Assembly: GCA_030655315.1 (NCBI GenBank)
Contig: JAURVT010000010.1
Coordinates: forward strand, 118,031-182,030
Direction: 5' to 3'
DNA length: 64,000 nucleotides
Source of the DNA: Nocardioidaceae bacterium
Lineage (GTDB): Bacteria; Actinomycetota; Actinomycetes; Propionibacteriales; Nocardioidaceae
Of this stretch, positions 45,876 to 54,941 are shown piece after piece. Below the pieces are notes generated by a model. That model worked only from the letters and a program-made list of their open reading frames with translations. It was not told the origin of the DNA and did not search any database. Position numbers and translations under genes: made by a program. Every line of letters starts with the position of its first letter. The first letter of the stretch is position 1.

Positions 45876-45891
45876 TCGAACACCTGTTCGA
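45876..45891. promoter_or_regulatory. LexA SOS box
   Basis: TCGAAC-acct-GTTCGA is a perfect match to the actinobacterial LexA consensus TCGAAC-N4-GTTCGA. It ends 10 bp before the imuA' start, so LexA would block transcription or initiation of the mutasome operon until DNA damage. Confidence 0.92.
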
Positions 45892-45901
45892 TCATGGAGC
45901 C

Positions 45902-46612
45902 ATGACCCCGCCGGCCGACGTCTCGACCCTGGAGCGGGTGCGCAGCCTGCAGGAGCGCGTCCGCCAGGTGCAGGGCACGCGTCCGGCCAGCACCCCGGTC
46001 GACACCCTCCCGGCGCTGTCGGGCCTGCTCCCGGGGGGCACGCTGCACGCCGGCGGCACCTACACCGTCAGCGGCTCCAGCACGCTCGCCGCGGCGATGG
46101 CGGCCGGGGCGTCGCAGGCCGGGGCCTGGTGCGCGGTGGTGGGGGTGCCCACGTTCGGGGCCGAGGCCGCGGCCGCGCTGGGGGTCGACCTCGCGCGCAC
46201 CGTCGTCCTGCCCGACCCCGGCGAGTCCTGGCTGCCGGCCACCCAGGCGCTCGTCGACGTGCTCGGCGTGGTCGTGCTGCGTCCGCCGTCGCGGGTCCGC
46301 GAGGGCGAGGCCACCCGGCTCGCGGCCCGGCTGCGCCAGCGGGGCGCGGCGCTCGTCGTCCTGGGCGACTGGCCGCGGCCCGACGTCCGGCTCGAGGTGG
46401 TCGGCGGCGCGTGGGTCGGCCTCGGCTCGGGCCACGGGCGCCTCGCCGCCCGTCGGGCCACCGTGCGCGCCACCCCGCGCTCGGGCCGCCCCCGCGAGCT
46501 CGACCTCTGGCTGCCCGGGCCCGACCAGCAGGTCTCGCTCGTGTCCCCGCACGCCGCCCGCACGGGCGACGCAGCACCCGCGCTGGCCCCCGTCCGCGAG
46601 ATGGCCAGCTGA
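45902..46612 (+). CDS. imuA': ImuA'-like SOS mutasome component
   Basis: This 236-residue RecA-fold protein is the first gene of the damage-inducible mutagenesis cassette. The P-loop position reads SGSSTLAAA, so the Lys of Walker A is missing and ATP binding is unlikely, as in actinobacterial ImuA'. The rest has alternating strands and helices (GAWCAVVGVPTFGAEAA; LGVVVLRPPSRVREGEA). The start ATG lies just after the SOS box with GGAG nearby. Its stop overlaps imuB by one nucleotide. Confidence 0.88.
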   Translation: MTPPADVSTLERVRSLQERVRQVQGTRPASTPVDTLPALSGLLPGGTLHAGGTYTVSGSSTLAAAMAAGASQAGAWCAVVGVPTFGAEAAAALGVDLARTVVLPDPGESWLPATQALVDVLGVVVLRPPSRVREGEATRLAARLRQRGAALVVLGDWPRPDVRLEVVGGAWVGLGSGHGRLAARRATVRATPRSGRPRELDLWLPGPDQQVSLVSPHAARTGDAAPALAPVREMAS

Positions 46613-48174
46613 TGGCCACCCGCACGATGGTCCTGTGGTGCCCCGACTGGCCGGTGCGCGCCGTCACCTGGCTCGAGGGCCTGCCGCTGCGCGCGCCCGT
46701 CGCGCTGATGCGGGCCGGCCGGGTGCTGGCCTGCTCGTCGTCGGCGCGTGTCGAGGGCGTCCGCCGCGACCAGAGGCTCCGCGACGCGCAGTCGCGCTGT
46801 CCCGACCTCGTCGTCCGCGACTACGACCCCACCCTCGACGCCCGTGCCTTCGAGCCCGTCCTCGAGGCCGTCGAGGACCTCGCGCCCGGGGTGCAGTCGC
46901 TGCGCCCCGGCACCTGCGCCGTCCGGGCCCAGGGCGTCAGCCGGTTCCACGGGGGCGAGGTCAACGCCGCGGCGGTCCTGGCCGAGCGGCTGGTCTCCCT
47001 CGGCGTCGAGGACTGCCGGTTCGGCGTCGCCGACGGTCCGTTCGCCGCCGAGCAGGCGGCCCGGCGGGCCCTGCCGCAGGACAGCCTCGTGGTCCCGGTC
47101 GGCGGGTCGGCGGAGTTCCTGGCCGACCTCCCGGTCGCCGTCCTCGACCACCCCGACCTCGTGAGCCTGCTCCACCGGCTGGGGCTGCGCACGCTCGGCG
47201 CGCTCGCCGGGCTGCCCGCCCGCGACGTCCTCACCCGCTTCGGCGACGACGGCGCCTGGGCCCACCGTCTGGCCGGCGGCCGCGACGAGCGCGCGGTCTC
47301 CGCGCGCAAGCCCCCGCCCGACCTCGTCCGCCGGGTGGTGCTCGAGCCGCCGCTCGACCGCGCCGAGCAGGTGGCGTTCAGCGTCCGCCAGACCGCCGAG
47401 CAGCTGGTCGGCGCGCTCGCCGACCGCAACCTCGTGTGCACCGCGGTGCGCATCGAGGTGGTCACCGACGACGGCCGCGAGACCGAGCGCACCTGGCTGC
47501 ACCCGCGCTGGTTCGACACCGCCGACCTCGTCGACCGCGTCCGCTGGCAGCTGCAGGTGCGTGCGGGCTACGACGGCGTCGACGGTGCGGTGTCCTCGCC
47601 CGTCAGCGAGGTCCGTCTGGTCCCCGACGAGGTCGACACCCTCGCCCACCACGCCGACGGCCTGTGGGGCGGCCCGCCCGACGCGCGCGTCACCCGGGCG
47701 CTGTCGAAGGTGCAGGGGATGGTGGGCCACGAGGGCGTCGCGTCGGTCGTGCTCACGGGCGGACGCAGCCCCGCCGAGCGCCAGACCCTCGTCCCCTGGG
47801 GCGACGACACCCGCAGCGCCGTCGTCCCCGAGCGGTCGGCCGAGATGCCCTGGCCGGGCAGCCTGCCCCCGCCGGCCCCGGCCACGGTGCTCACCGAGCG
47901 CCGCCCGGCAGTCGTGCTCACCGCCGCAGGCCATCCCGTCACCGTCACGGGTCGCGGCGCGCTCAGCGGCGACCCCGCCCGGTTCTGCGCCCGGGGAGGC
48001 CGCGACCTCCAGCCCGTCCAGGCCTGGGCCGGTCCCTGGCCCGTCGACGAGCGGTGGTGGGACCCCGACCACGCCCGTCGCTACGCCCGTCTGCAGGTCG
48101 TCGGCGTCGACGGCTCCGCCTGGCTCCTCATCGTCGAGGAGGGCCAGTGGTTCCTCGAAGCCGTCTACGACTGA
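46612..48174 (+). CDS. imuB: ImuB, catalytically inactive Y-family polymerase homologue
   Basis: ImuB (520 residues) is the adaptor of the mutasome: it binds the beta clamp and recruits DnaE2 and ImuA'. The N-terminal Y-family palm reads MVLWCPDWPVRAV where active polymerases have DxD, so catalytic acids are lost, and the later fingers/little-finger region (GLRTLGALAGLPARDVLTRF) is retained. Transcription starts at the SOS box upstream of imuA'. A family B repeat separates imuB from dnaE2. Confidence 0.94.
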   Translation: MATRTMVLWCPDWPVRAVTWLEGLPLRAPVALMRAGRVLACSSSARVEGVRRDQRLRDAQSRCPDLVVRDYDPTLDARAFEPVLEAVEDLAPGVQSLRPGTCAVRAQGVSRFHGGEVNAAAVLAERLVSLGVEDCRFGVADGPFAAEQAARRALPQDSLVVPVGGSAEFLADLPVAVLDHPDLVSLLHRLGLRTLGALAGLPARDVLTRFGDDGAWAHRLAGGRDERAVSARKPPPDLVRRVVLEPPLDRAEQVAFSVRQTAEQLVGALADRNLVCTAVRIEVVTDDGRETERTWLHPRWFDTADLVDRVRWQLQVRAGYDGVDGAVSSPVSEVRLVPDEVDTLAHHADGLWGGPPDARVTRALSKVQGMVGHEGVASVVLTGGRSPAERQTLVPWGDDTRSAVVPERSAEMPWPGSLPPPAPATVLTERRPAVVLTAAGHPVTVTGRGALSGDPARFCARGGRDLQPVQAWAGPWPVDERWWDPDHARRYARLQVVGVDGSAWLLIVEEGQWFLEAVYD

Positions 48175-48180
48175 CCTGCG

Positions 48181-48275
48181 GCGCCTGGCATCCCGTCTGG
48201 CGGCGTTGCCGGTCACTCGACGGACACGAGCAGTTCGCCTTCGTGCCCGGCGCCTGGCCAGCCGGGCGCCGGGCA
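48181..48275 (+). repeat. Family B structured intergenic repeat, copy 3
   Basis: The copy begins 6 nt after the imuB stop and occupies most of the imuB-dnaE2 gap. Outer arms are CCCG-t-CTGG and CCAG-c-CGGG, which pair, and the GGCATCCCG...GGCGTTGC...CTCGACG skeleton is kept. Confidence 0.75.
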
Positions 48276-48303
48276 CCGCAGGTCCAGAAGAGGGAGGGAT
48301 GAC

Positions 48304-51300
48304 ATGGGGTTCACCAACCCGGAGATGTCGTGGAAGCAGCTGGAGGGCCTGCTCTCGGGCACCCAGAAGCCCGACGGCGGCGACGGGCCGGCGTGGTCGC
48401 GCAAGCGCGACGCCTACGAGGCGCCCGAGGTGCCACGGCGTCCGACGAGCACCGTGCCGTACGCCGAGCTGCACTGCCACTCCTCCTTCAGCTTCCTCGA
48501 CGGCGCCAGCGAGCCCACCGCACTGGTGGAGGAGGCCACTCGCCTCGGCCTGGAGGGGATCGCGATCACCGACCACGACGGCCTGTACGGGGTGGTGCGG
48601 ATGGCCGAGGCCGCCGCCGAGCACCGGCTGCCCACCGTGCTCGGGGCCGAGCTGTCGCTCGAGCTCACCGCTCCGCAGAACGGCGTCGCCGACCCCGAGG
48701 GCAGCCACCTGCTGGTCCTCGCCCGTCGTGAGGAGGGCTACCACCGCCTCGCGGGCGCGATCACCGACGCCCAGCTGGCGGGGGCCGAGAAGGGACGGCC
48801 GCGCTACGACCTCGACGCGCTCGCCGGGGCCGCCGGCGACGGGCACTGGCACGTGCTCACCGGCTGCCGCAAGGGTGCGGTGCGCCAGGCGCTCGTCGGC
48901 GCCGGGTACGACGCGGCCGGCCGCGAGCTCGACCGCCTGGTCGACCTGTTCGGCCGCGACCACGTCACCGTCGAGCTGCACCACCACGGCGGAGCCCTCG
49001 ACAGCACCCACAGCGACGCCCTCGCCGCGCTGGCCGCCGAGCGCCGGCTGCCCGTCGTCGCCACCGGCAACGTGCACGCCGCCCGTCCGTCCGACGCACG
49101 CCTGGCCGCCGCGGTCGCCGCGGTCCGCGCCCGGCGCAGCCTCGACGCGATGGACGGCTGGCTGCCCGGCGGTGGCCCGTCCTACCTGCGCTCCGGCGAG
49201 GAGATGACGGCCCGGTTCGCCCGCTGGCCCGGGGCCGTCGCGCGGTCGGTCGAGCTGGCCCGCGAGCTCGCGTTCGACCTGCAGACCGCGCGTCCCCGGC
49301 TGCCCCAGAACGTCCCCGACGGCCTCACGCCGATGGAGCACCTGCGCGTCCTCGTCGCCGAGGGCGCCACGCGCTACTACGACGACCGCCCCGACGCGCT
49401 CGAGCGGCTCGGGCGCGAGCTCGCCGTGATCGAGGAGAAGGACTTCCCGGGCTACTTCCTGATCGTCCACGACATCGCGAGGTTCGCCCGCGAGAACGGC
49501 ATCGCCTACCAGGGCCGGGGCTCGGCCGCGAACTCCGCGGTCTGCTACGCCCTGGGCATCACCGCGATCGACTCGATCTTCTTCGACCTGCCCTTCGAGC
49601 GGTTCCTGGCCGCCACCCGCGACGAGGAGCCCGACATCGACGTCGACTTCGACGCCGGGCGGCGCGAGGAGGTGATCCAGTGGGTCTACCGCACCTACGG
49701 CCGGCGCAACGCCGCGCAGGTCGCTAACGTCATCACCTACCGCCCCAAGTCCGCGGTGCGCGACATGGCCAAGGCGCTCGGCCACAGCACCGGCCAGCAG
49801 GACGCGTGGTCCAAGCAGGTCGACGCGTGGGGCAGCCTCGCGGGCACGCTGGACCACGACATCCCGGCCCCGGTCGTCGCGCTCGCCGAGGAGCTGTCCG
49901 GGGCGCCCCGCCACCTCGGCATCCACTCCGGCGGCATGGTGCTGACCGACCGCCCCGTCGGCACCGTCGTGCCCGTCGAGCACGCCCGGATGGAGAACCG
50001 CACCGTCCTGCAGTGGGACAAGGACGACTGCGCCTGGATGGGCCTGGTCAAGTTCGACCTGCTCGGCCTGGGCATGCTCGGTGCGATGCAGCGCACGCTC
50101 GACATGGTGGCCGCGCACCTGGGGGAGCGGTGGACGCTGCAGAACCTCCCCAAGGAGGAGGCCGGCGTCTACGACATGCTCTGCCGCGCCGACTCGGTGG
50201 GCGTGTTCCAGGTCGAGAGCCGTGCCCAGATGGGCACGCTGCCCCGCCTGCAGCCCCGCAAGTTCTACGACCTCGTGATCGAGATCGCGCTGATCCGCCC
50301 CGGCCCGATCCAGGGCGGCGCCGTGCACCCCTACATCCGCCGCAAGCTCGGCGAGGAGCCGATCACCTACCTGCACCCGGCGCTCGAGCCGGTGCTCGAG
50401 CGCACGCTCGGCATCCCGCTGTTCCAGGAGCAGCTGATGCAGATCGCGATGGCCGTCGGCGGGTGCACCGGCGACGACGCCGACCTGCTGCGCCGGGCGA
50501 TGGGCTCCAAGCGCGGCGTCGAGAAGATCGCCCGGCTGCGCGCCACCCTCTACGCCGGCATGGAGTCGCACGGCATCACCGGCGACCTCGCCGACGACAT
50601 CTACGCCAAGATCGAGGCGTTCGCGAACTTCGGCTTCGCCGAGAGCCACTCGCTCAGCTTCGGTCTGCTCGTCTACGCCAGCTCGTGGCTCAAGCTGCAC
50701 TACCCGGGCGCGTTCCTGGCCGCGCTGCTCGCGTCGCAGCCGATGGGCTTCTACTCCCCGCAGACGCTCGTCGCCGACGCCCGGCGGCACGGCGTCGACG
50801 TGCTGCGGCCCGACCTCGCCCGCTCGCAGGTCCAGGCCGACCTCGAGCCGCTGCACGACGGCGCCACGGTCGGCGGCGACGCCGGGTGCCTGTCGGCCGA
50901 GCAGCCGAAGGTCCCCCAGCAGTTCGACGCGTCCGCGGCGTTCAGCACCGACGACCACCGCCGCGACGCGGAGTTCGCCGTGCGCCAGGGGCTGGCCGAC
51001 ATCACCTCGATCAGCGTCGAGCTGGCCGGGCGGATCGTCGCCGAGCGCGACGAGCACGGGGCGTACGCGTCCCTGGCCGACCTCACCCGGCGGATCCGAC
51101 TCACCACGCCGCAGGTGGAGGCGCTGGCCACGGCCGGGGCGTTCGCGTGCTTCGGGCTCGGACGCCGCGAGGCGCTGTGGGCCGCCGGCCAGGCCGGTCA
51201 GGAGCGGCCCGAGCACCTGCCCGGCACGGCGGTCTACGTCCAGCCACCGCTGCTGCCCGAGATGTCACCGGCCGAGGAGACGATGGCCGACCTGTGGGCC

Positions 51301-51675
51301 ACCACCGTCTCGCCGCAGAGCCACCCGATGGAGCACGTCCGCACCGCGCTAGGAGGGCGCGGGGTGCTCAGCGTGGCCGCGATGCAGGAGGTCGAGTCCG
51401 GCACCCGCGTGCGGGTGGGCGGGGTCGTCACCCACCGCCAGCGCCCCGCCACGGCCGCCGGGGTCACCTTCCTCAACCTCGAGGACGAGACGGGCATGCT
51501 CAACGTCGTCTGCTCGGTGGGCCTGTGGGGCCGCTACCGACGGGTCGCCCGCGACTCCAAGGCGCTCGTCGTCCGCGGGATCCTCGAACGGCGCGGCACC
51601 GTCACCAACCTGCTCGCCGACCACCTCGAGACGCTCCCCATCACCGCGAGAACCACGTCCCGCGACTTCCACTGA
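48304..51675 (+). CDS. dnaE2: Error-prone DNA polymerase DnaE2
   Basis: DnaE2 (1123 residues) is the C-family polymerase that performs SOS mutagenic translesion synthesis with ImuA' and ImuB. The PHP domain (YAELHCHSSFSFLDGASEP, about 56-74) is present, the palm has the metal-binding PDIDVDFDAGRR, and QGRGSAANSAVCYALGI and QVESRAQMGTLPRL are family motifs. An OB fold (VRVGGVVTHRQRPATAAGVT) ends the protein; the long alpha-type tau-binding C-terminus is missing, as expected. GAGGGAGGG precedes ATG 48304. I find no separate SOS box in front of it. Confidence 0.96.
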   Translation: MGFTNPEMSWKQLEGLLSGTQKPDGGDGPAWSRKRDAYEAPEVPRRPTSTVPYAELHCHSSFSFLDGASEPTALVEEATRLGLEGIAITDHDGLYGVVRMAEAAAEHRLPTVLGAELSLELTAPQNGVADPEGSHLLVLARREEGYHRLAGAITDAQLAGAEKGRPRYDLDALAGAAGDGHWHVLTGCRKGAVRQALVGAGYDAAGRELDRLVDLFGRDHVTVELHHHGGALDSTHSDALAALAAERRLPVVATGNVHAARPSDARLAAAVAAVRARRSLDAMDGWLPGGGPSYLRSGEEMTARFARWPGAVARSVELARELAFDLQTARPRLPQNVPDGLTPMEHLRVLVAEGATRYYDDRPDALERLGRELAVIEEKDFPGYFLIVHDIARFARENGIAYQGRGSAANSAVCYALGITAIDSIFFDLPFERFLAATRDEEPDIDVDFDAGRREEVIQWVYRTYGRRNAAQVANVITYRPKSAVRDMAKALGHSTGQQDAWSKQVDAWGSLAGTLDHDIPAPVVALAEELSGAPRHLGIHSGGMVLTDRPVGTVVPVEHARMENRTVLQWDKDDCAWMGLVKFDLLGLGMLGAMQRTLDMVAAHLGERWTLQNLPKEEAGVYDMLCRADSVGVFQVESRAQMGTLPRLQPRKFYDLVIEIALIRPGPIQGGAVHPYIRRKLGEEPITYLHPALEPVLERTLGIPLFQEQLMQIAMAVGGCTGDDADLLRRAMGSKRGVEKIARLRATLYAGMESHGITGDLADDIYAKIEAFANFGFAESHSLSFGLLVYASSWLKLHYPGAFLAALLASQPMGFYSPQTLVADARRHGVDVLRPDLARSQVQADLEPLHDGATVGGDAGCLSAEQPKVPQQFDASAAFSTDDHRRDAEFAVRQGLADITSISVELAGRIVAERDEHGAYASLADLTRRIRLTTPQVEALATAGAFACFGLGRREALWAAGQAGQERPEHLPGTAVYVQPPLLPEMSPAEETMADLWATTVSPQSHPMEHVRTALGGRGVLSVAAMQEVESGTRVRVGGVVTHRQRPATAAGVTFLNLEDETGMLNVVCSVGLWGRYRRVARDSKALVVRGILERRGTVTNLLADHLETLPITARTTSRDFH

Positions 51676-51679
51676 GGCC

Positions 51680-51830
51680 CTGGCATCCCGCCTGACGGCG
51701 TTGCTGCCGGCTCGACGAACGAGACCAGCTCGCCTTTCGCCGGCGCGCCTGGTCAGACGGGCGCCAGCACCTCAGTGCCGGCATCCCGCCCGACGGCGTT
51801 GCTACCGGGTCAGACGGGCGCCAGCACCTC
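51680..51830 (+). repeat. Family B structured intergenic repeat, copy 4 with tandem partial copy
   Basis: A full copy (about 51680-51770) starts 5 nt after the dnaE2 stop, with paired arms CCCG-c-CTGA and TCAG-a-CGGG and inner GCCGGC/GCCGGC. A second copy (about 51779-51830) repeats the ends but lacks about 43 bp of the middle, so it looks like an internal-deletion derivative produced in place. Confidence 0.8.
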
Positions 51831-51848
51831 GGTGACTGCAGGCGTCGC

Positions 51849-52694
51849 TCAGGCGGCGGCGTCGAGGGCGGCGACGGTGTCGGCGTCGAGCGTGACGCCG
51901 GAGGCGGCGAGGTTGTCCTCGAGGTGCTCGACCGAGCCGGTGCCCGGGATGGGCAGCACGACGGGCGACTTCTGCAGCAGCCACGCCAGGGCCACCTGCG
52001 AGTGCGACGAGCCGGTGCTCTTGGCGGCCTCGTCGACGGCGCCGCCCGGACGGGCCAGCTCGCCGGCCGAGACGGGAGCCCACGGGATGAAGCCGATGCC
52101 CTGGGCGGTGCAGTAGTCGAGGACGTCGGCGGCCTTGCGGTCGGTGAGGTTGTAGCGGTTCTGCACGCTGGCGACGGTGAAGTGCTTCTGCGCGGCCTGG
52201 ATCTCCTCGACGGAGACCTCCGAGAGGCCGAGCGCGGTGACCTTGCCCTCGTCCTGCAGCTCGCGCAGGACGCCGAACTGCTCGTCGCGGTCGACCTTGG
52301 TGTCGATGCGGTGCAGCTGGAACAGGTCGATCACGTCGACCTTGAGGCGACGCAGGCTGAGCTCGGCCTGCTGGCGCAGGTACTCCGGACGGCCGACCGG
52401 GATCCACTGGTCCGGGCCGGTGCGCGTGAGACCGGCCTTGGTCGCGATCTTGACGTGGCCGTAGGGGTGGATGGCCTCGGCGATGATCTCCTCGCTGACG
52501 TTCGGCCCGTAGGAGTCCGCGGTGTCGATGAAGTCGACGCCGAGCTCGACCGCGCGGCGCACGACGGCGCGGGCGGTCTCGCGGTCGGCCGGCTCGCCCC
52601 AGATGCCGGGTCCGGTGATGCGCATGGCGCCGAAGCCCAGCCGCGTGACGGTGCCGAGGTCGGGGAGGTCGAAGGTCGTGGCGTTGTCGGTCAT
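51849..52694 (-). CDS. Aldo/keto reductase
   Basis: This 281-residue AKR has the tetrad residues in [15 protein letters not shown] (Asp, Tyr), IATKAG (Lys) and LFQLHRID (His), and the C-terminal NADPH-binding segment [18 protein letters not shown]. It should reduce aldehydes or ketones with NADPH. ATG 52694 ([12 protein letters not shown]) is preferred over GTG 52703. A 37-bp gap separates it from the SRPBCC gene on the same strand. Confidence 0.92.
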   Translation of the reverse strand: MTDNATTFDLPDLGTVTRLGFGAMRITGPGIWGEPADRETARAVVRRAVELGVDFIDTADSYGPNVSEEIIAEAIHPYGHVKIATKAGLTRTGPDQWIPVGRPEYLRQQAELSLRRLKVDVIDLFQLHRIDTKVDRDEQFGVLRELQDEGKVTALGLSEVSVEEIQAAQKHFTVASVQNRYNLTDRKAADVLDYCTAQGIGFIPWAPVSAGELARPGGAVDEAAKSTGSSHSQVALAWLLQKSPVVLPIPGTGSVEHLEDNLAASGVTLDADTVAALDAAA

Positions 52695-52731
52695 GAGGGG
52701 CACAACGCGACACGCCGCGTCGATTGTTCCG

Positions 52732-53247
52732 TCAGGACGGCGTCAGCAGCCCGTAGACCGGACCCAGCACGGCGTGGATCGGGTCGAAGTCGGGCATCGC
52801 CCCACCCGACCTGGACGCCTCCAGGCGGTCGAGGTAGAACTCCCAGCCGGGTCCGACGTCGGCGACGTCCTCGAGGTCGGCGCGGTGGTGGACGAAGGTC
52901 AGCTCGGTGAGGTCGCCGCGGGTCGCGAGCCGCGCCTCGAGGTCCCAGGTGCCCTCGCCGGAGGCCATCTGCACGCGCAGCACGTGCGGCGGGTCGCACC
53001 GCTCGATGGTCGTCGCCACGACGGGCTGTCCGTCCTCGGCGGTCCAGGTGAACGACACCGTGCCGCCCTCGCGGCCCTCGCCCTCCCAGGTGCCGTACCA
53101 GCGGCCGAGCCGCTCGGACTCGGTGATGCTCGCCCACACGTCCTCGACGGGGGCGCGGAACGTCCGCACGAGGACCAGGTCGGCGCCCTCGGGCGTCAAC
53201 TCCAGGTGTCCGGTGGCGTCGGTGCGGGTGGAGCTCTGGGTGGTCAT
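52732..53247 (-). CDS. SRPBCC (AHSA1/START-like) protein
   Basis: This 171-residue protein has the activator-of-Hsp90/START-like pattern [20 protein letters not shown] followed by [20 protein letters not shown] and a C-terminal helix. Family members bind small hydrophobic ligands. ATG 53247 overlaps the stop of the ArsR gene by 4 nt; an ArsR regulator coupled to an SRPBCC protein is a common pair. No catalytic motif is visible. Confidence 0.88.
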   Translation of the reverse strand: MTTQSSTRTDATGHLELTPEGADLVLVRTFRAPVEDVWASITESERLGRWYGTWEGEGREGGTVSFTWTAEDGQPVVATTIERCDPPHVLRVQMASGEGTWDLEARLATRGDLTELTFVHHRADLEDVADVGPGWEFYLDRLEASRSGGAMPDFDPIHAVLGPVYGLLTPS

Positions 53248-53606
53248 GCGGTCTCCTCGTGCTGGTCGGTGGTGGCGCCGTCGCGGCGACGGTCGCGGAC
53301 GGTGCGGCGCACCTCGGTGTCGAGGGCGTCGAGGCGGGCGTCCCAGCGGGCGGCCAGGGGTGCGAGCGAGTCGACCCACCGCGTCAGCTCGCTGAGCGCC
53401 GTGCGCTCCAGGCGGTAGACGCGACGGCGGCCGTCCGCCTGGTCGTGCACCAGTCCGGCCTCCCGCAGCACGCGCAGGTGTCGGCTGACGGCCGGCCTGC
53501 TGACGTCGAACCGCCTGGCCAGCTCGCCCGCGGCCAGGTCGCCGGCGGCGAGGTGGCCGATCAGCTCGCGTCGCACCGGGTCGGCCACGGCCTCGAAGAC
53601 GTCCAT
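53244..53606 (-). CDS. ArsR-family transcriptional regulator
   Basis: This 120-residue winged-helix regulator (FEAVADPVRRELIGHLAAGD; ELARRFDVSRPAVSRHLRVL; wing GRRRVYRLE) lacks the metal-binding ELCVCDL motif, so it probably senses something other than metals. ATG 53606 is chosen over ATG 53624 because the latter lies inside a palindrome that looks like the gene's own operator. It is translated together with the SRPBCC gene. Confidence 0.85.
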   Translation of the reverse strand: MDVFEAVADPVRRELIGHLAAGDLAAGELARRFDVSRPAVSRHLRVLREAGLVHDQADGRRRVYRLERTALSELTRWVDSLAPLAARWDARLDALDTEVRRTVRDRRRDGATTDQHEETA

Positions 53607-53614
53607 CCCCAAAC

Positions 53615-53632
53615 CGTAACGCATCAGTTACG
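53615..53632. promoter_or_regulatory. Inverted repeat at the ArsR gene start (autoregulatory operator)
   Basis: CGTAAC-gcatca-GTTACG is a perfect 6-6-6 inverted repeat ending 9 bp upstream of ATG 53606. ArsR-family repressors typically bind such a site over their own promoter. Confidence 0.6.
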
Positions 53633-53650
53633 CATTGACCAGGGTGCCGT

Positions 53651-53702
53651 CGACCTGTCGGTGCGTGGTGATGCCGGGACGTCACCCCGCACCGACAGGT
53701 CG
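53651..53702. repeat. 15-bp inverted repeat in the ArsR/cysteine-desulfurase divergent region
   Basis: CGACCTGTCGGTGCG (53651-53665) and CGCACCGACAGGTCG (53688-53702) are perfect complements separated by 22 nt, within which GGTGA...TCACC adds a smaller stem. It lies 31 bp upstream of the cysteine desulfurase start, so a leader-hairpin or operator role is possible. Confidence 0.6.
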
Positions 53703-53733
53703 GGGGACGGGGCGGGGCTAGGCTGGAGACGAC

Positions 53734-54939
53734 ATGACCACCACCCGACGCGTCTACCTCGACCACGCGGCGACGACGCCGATGGTGCCCGAGGCGATCG
53801 CCACGATGACCGAGCAGATGGCGCGCGGCGGCAACCCGTCGTCGCTGCACACCTCGGGACGCGAGGCGCGGCGCGTGGTGGAGGAGTCGCGCGAGGAGAT
53901 CGCCGCGCTGGTCGGGGCCCGGCCCGGCGACGTGGTCTTCCTGTCCGGCGGCACCGAGGCCGACAACCTGGCGGTCAAGGGCCTGTTCTGGGCGCGACGC
54001 GACGCCGATCCCCGCCGCCGACGCGTGATCGCGCCCGCCGTCGAGCACCACGCGCTGCTCGACCCGCTGGTCTGGCTCGCCACCCACGAGGGCGCCGAGC
54101 TCGACCTCCTCCCGGTCGACCGCAGCGGACGCGTGGATCCCGACGCGTTGCGCGACGCGCTGGCGCGCGGCACCGACGACGTCGCGCTCGTCTCGTGCAT
54201 GTGGGCCAACAACGAGGTCGGCACCGTGCAGCCCGTCGACGACGTCGTGGCCCTCGCGTCGCCGCACGGCATCCCGGTGCACAGCGACGCCGTGCAGGCC
54301 GCCGGGCACCTCGGCGTCGACTTCGCCGGTCGCGGCCTCGACGCGATGACCGTCACCGCCCACAAGCTGGGCGGGCCGACGGGCGTCGGCGCGCTCGTCA
54401 TCAGGCGCGAGCTCGACGCGACGCCCCAGCTGCACGGCGGCGGCCAGGAGCGCGACGTCCGCTCGGGCACGCTCAACACCGCCGCCATCGCCGCCTTCGC
54501 CACCGCGGCGCGGGTGGCCGAGCGCGAGCGCGCCACCTTGACCCCGCGGCTGGAGGCGCTGCGCACCCGTCTGGTCGACGGCGTGCGGGCCGCGGTGCCC
54601 GACGTGCTCGTCAACGGCGACCCCGAGCCTGGTGACGGCCACCGCCTGCCGAACGTCGCCCACCTGACCTTCCCCGGCTGCGAGGGCGACTCCCTGCTGA
54701 TGCTCCTCGACGCCCGTGGCATCGAGTGCTCCACCGGCTCGGCCTGCTCCGCCGGCGTGCCGCAGGCCAGCCACGTCCTGCTCGCGATGGGCCACGACGA
54801 CGAGGCCGCACGTGGCTCGCTGCGCCTCAGCCTCGGCCACACCTCCACCGAGGCCGACGTCGACGCGTTCCTCGCCGAGCTGCCGGCCGTCCACGAGCGG
54901 GCCTCGGCGGCCGCGCTCGTCGGCTCCCGGGGGCGCTGA
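53734..54939 (+). CDS. Cysteine desulfurase (IscS/NifS-like)
   Basis: This 401-residue PLP enzyme releases sulfur from cysteine for tRNA thiolation or Fe-S clusters. The N-terminus [11 protein letters not shown], the PLP Lys in [14 protein letters not shown] and the active-site Cys in [17 protein letters not shown] are all present. mnmA starts 2 bp after the stop, so the enzyme probably supplies sulfur to MnmA for 2-thiouridine. Confidence 0.96.
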   Translation: MTTTRRVYLDHAATTPMVPEAIATMTEQMARGGNPSSLHTSGREARRVVEESREEIAALVGARPGDVVFLSGGTEADNLAVKGLFWARRDADPRRRRVIAPAVEHHALLDPLVWLATHEGAELDLLPVDRSGRVDPDALRDALARGTDDVALVSCMWANNEVGTVQPVDDVVALASPHGIPVHSDAVQAAGHLGVDFAGRGLDAMTVTAHKLGGPTGVGALVIRRELDATPQLHGGGQERDVRSGTLNTAAIAAFATAARVAERERATLTPRLEALRTRLVDGVRAAVPDVLVNGDPEPGDGHRLPNVAHLTFPGCEGDSLLMLLDARGIECSTGSACSAGVPQASHVLLAMGHDDEAARGSLRLSLGHTSTEADVDAFLAELPAVHERASAAALVGSRGR

Positions 54940-54941
54940 GC

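Noticed and set aside
46060..51216. A 1718-codon open frame on the minus strand opposite imuB/dnaE2
   Set aside because: It is a GC-bias shadow: low-complexity Arg/Gly/Val/Asp composition without domains, fully opposite real genes with strong motifs.
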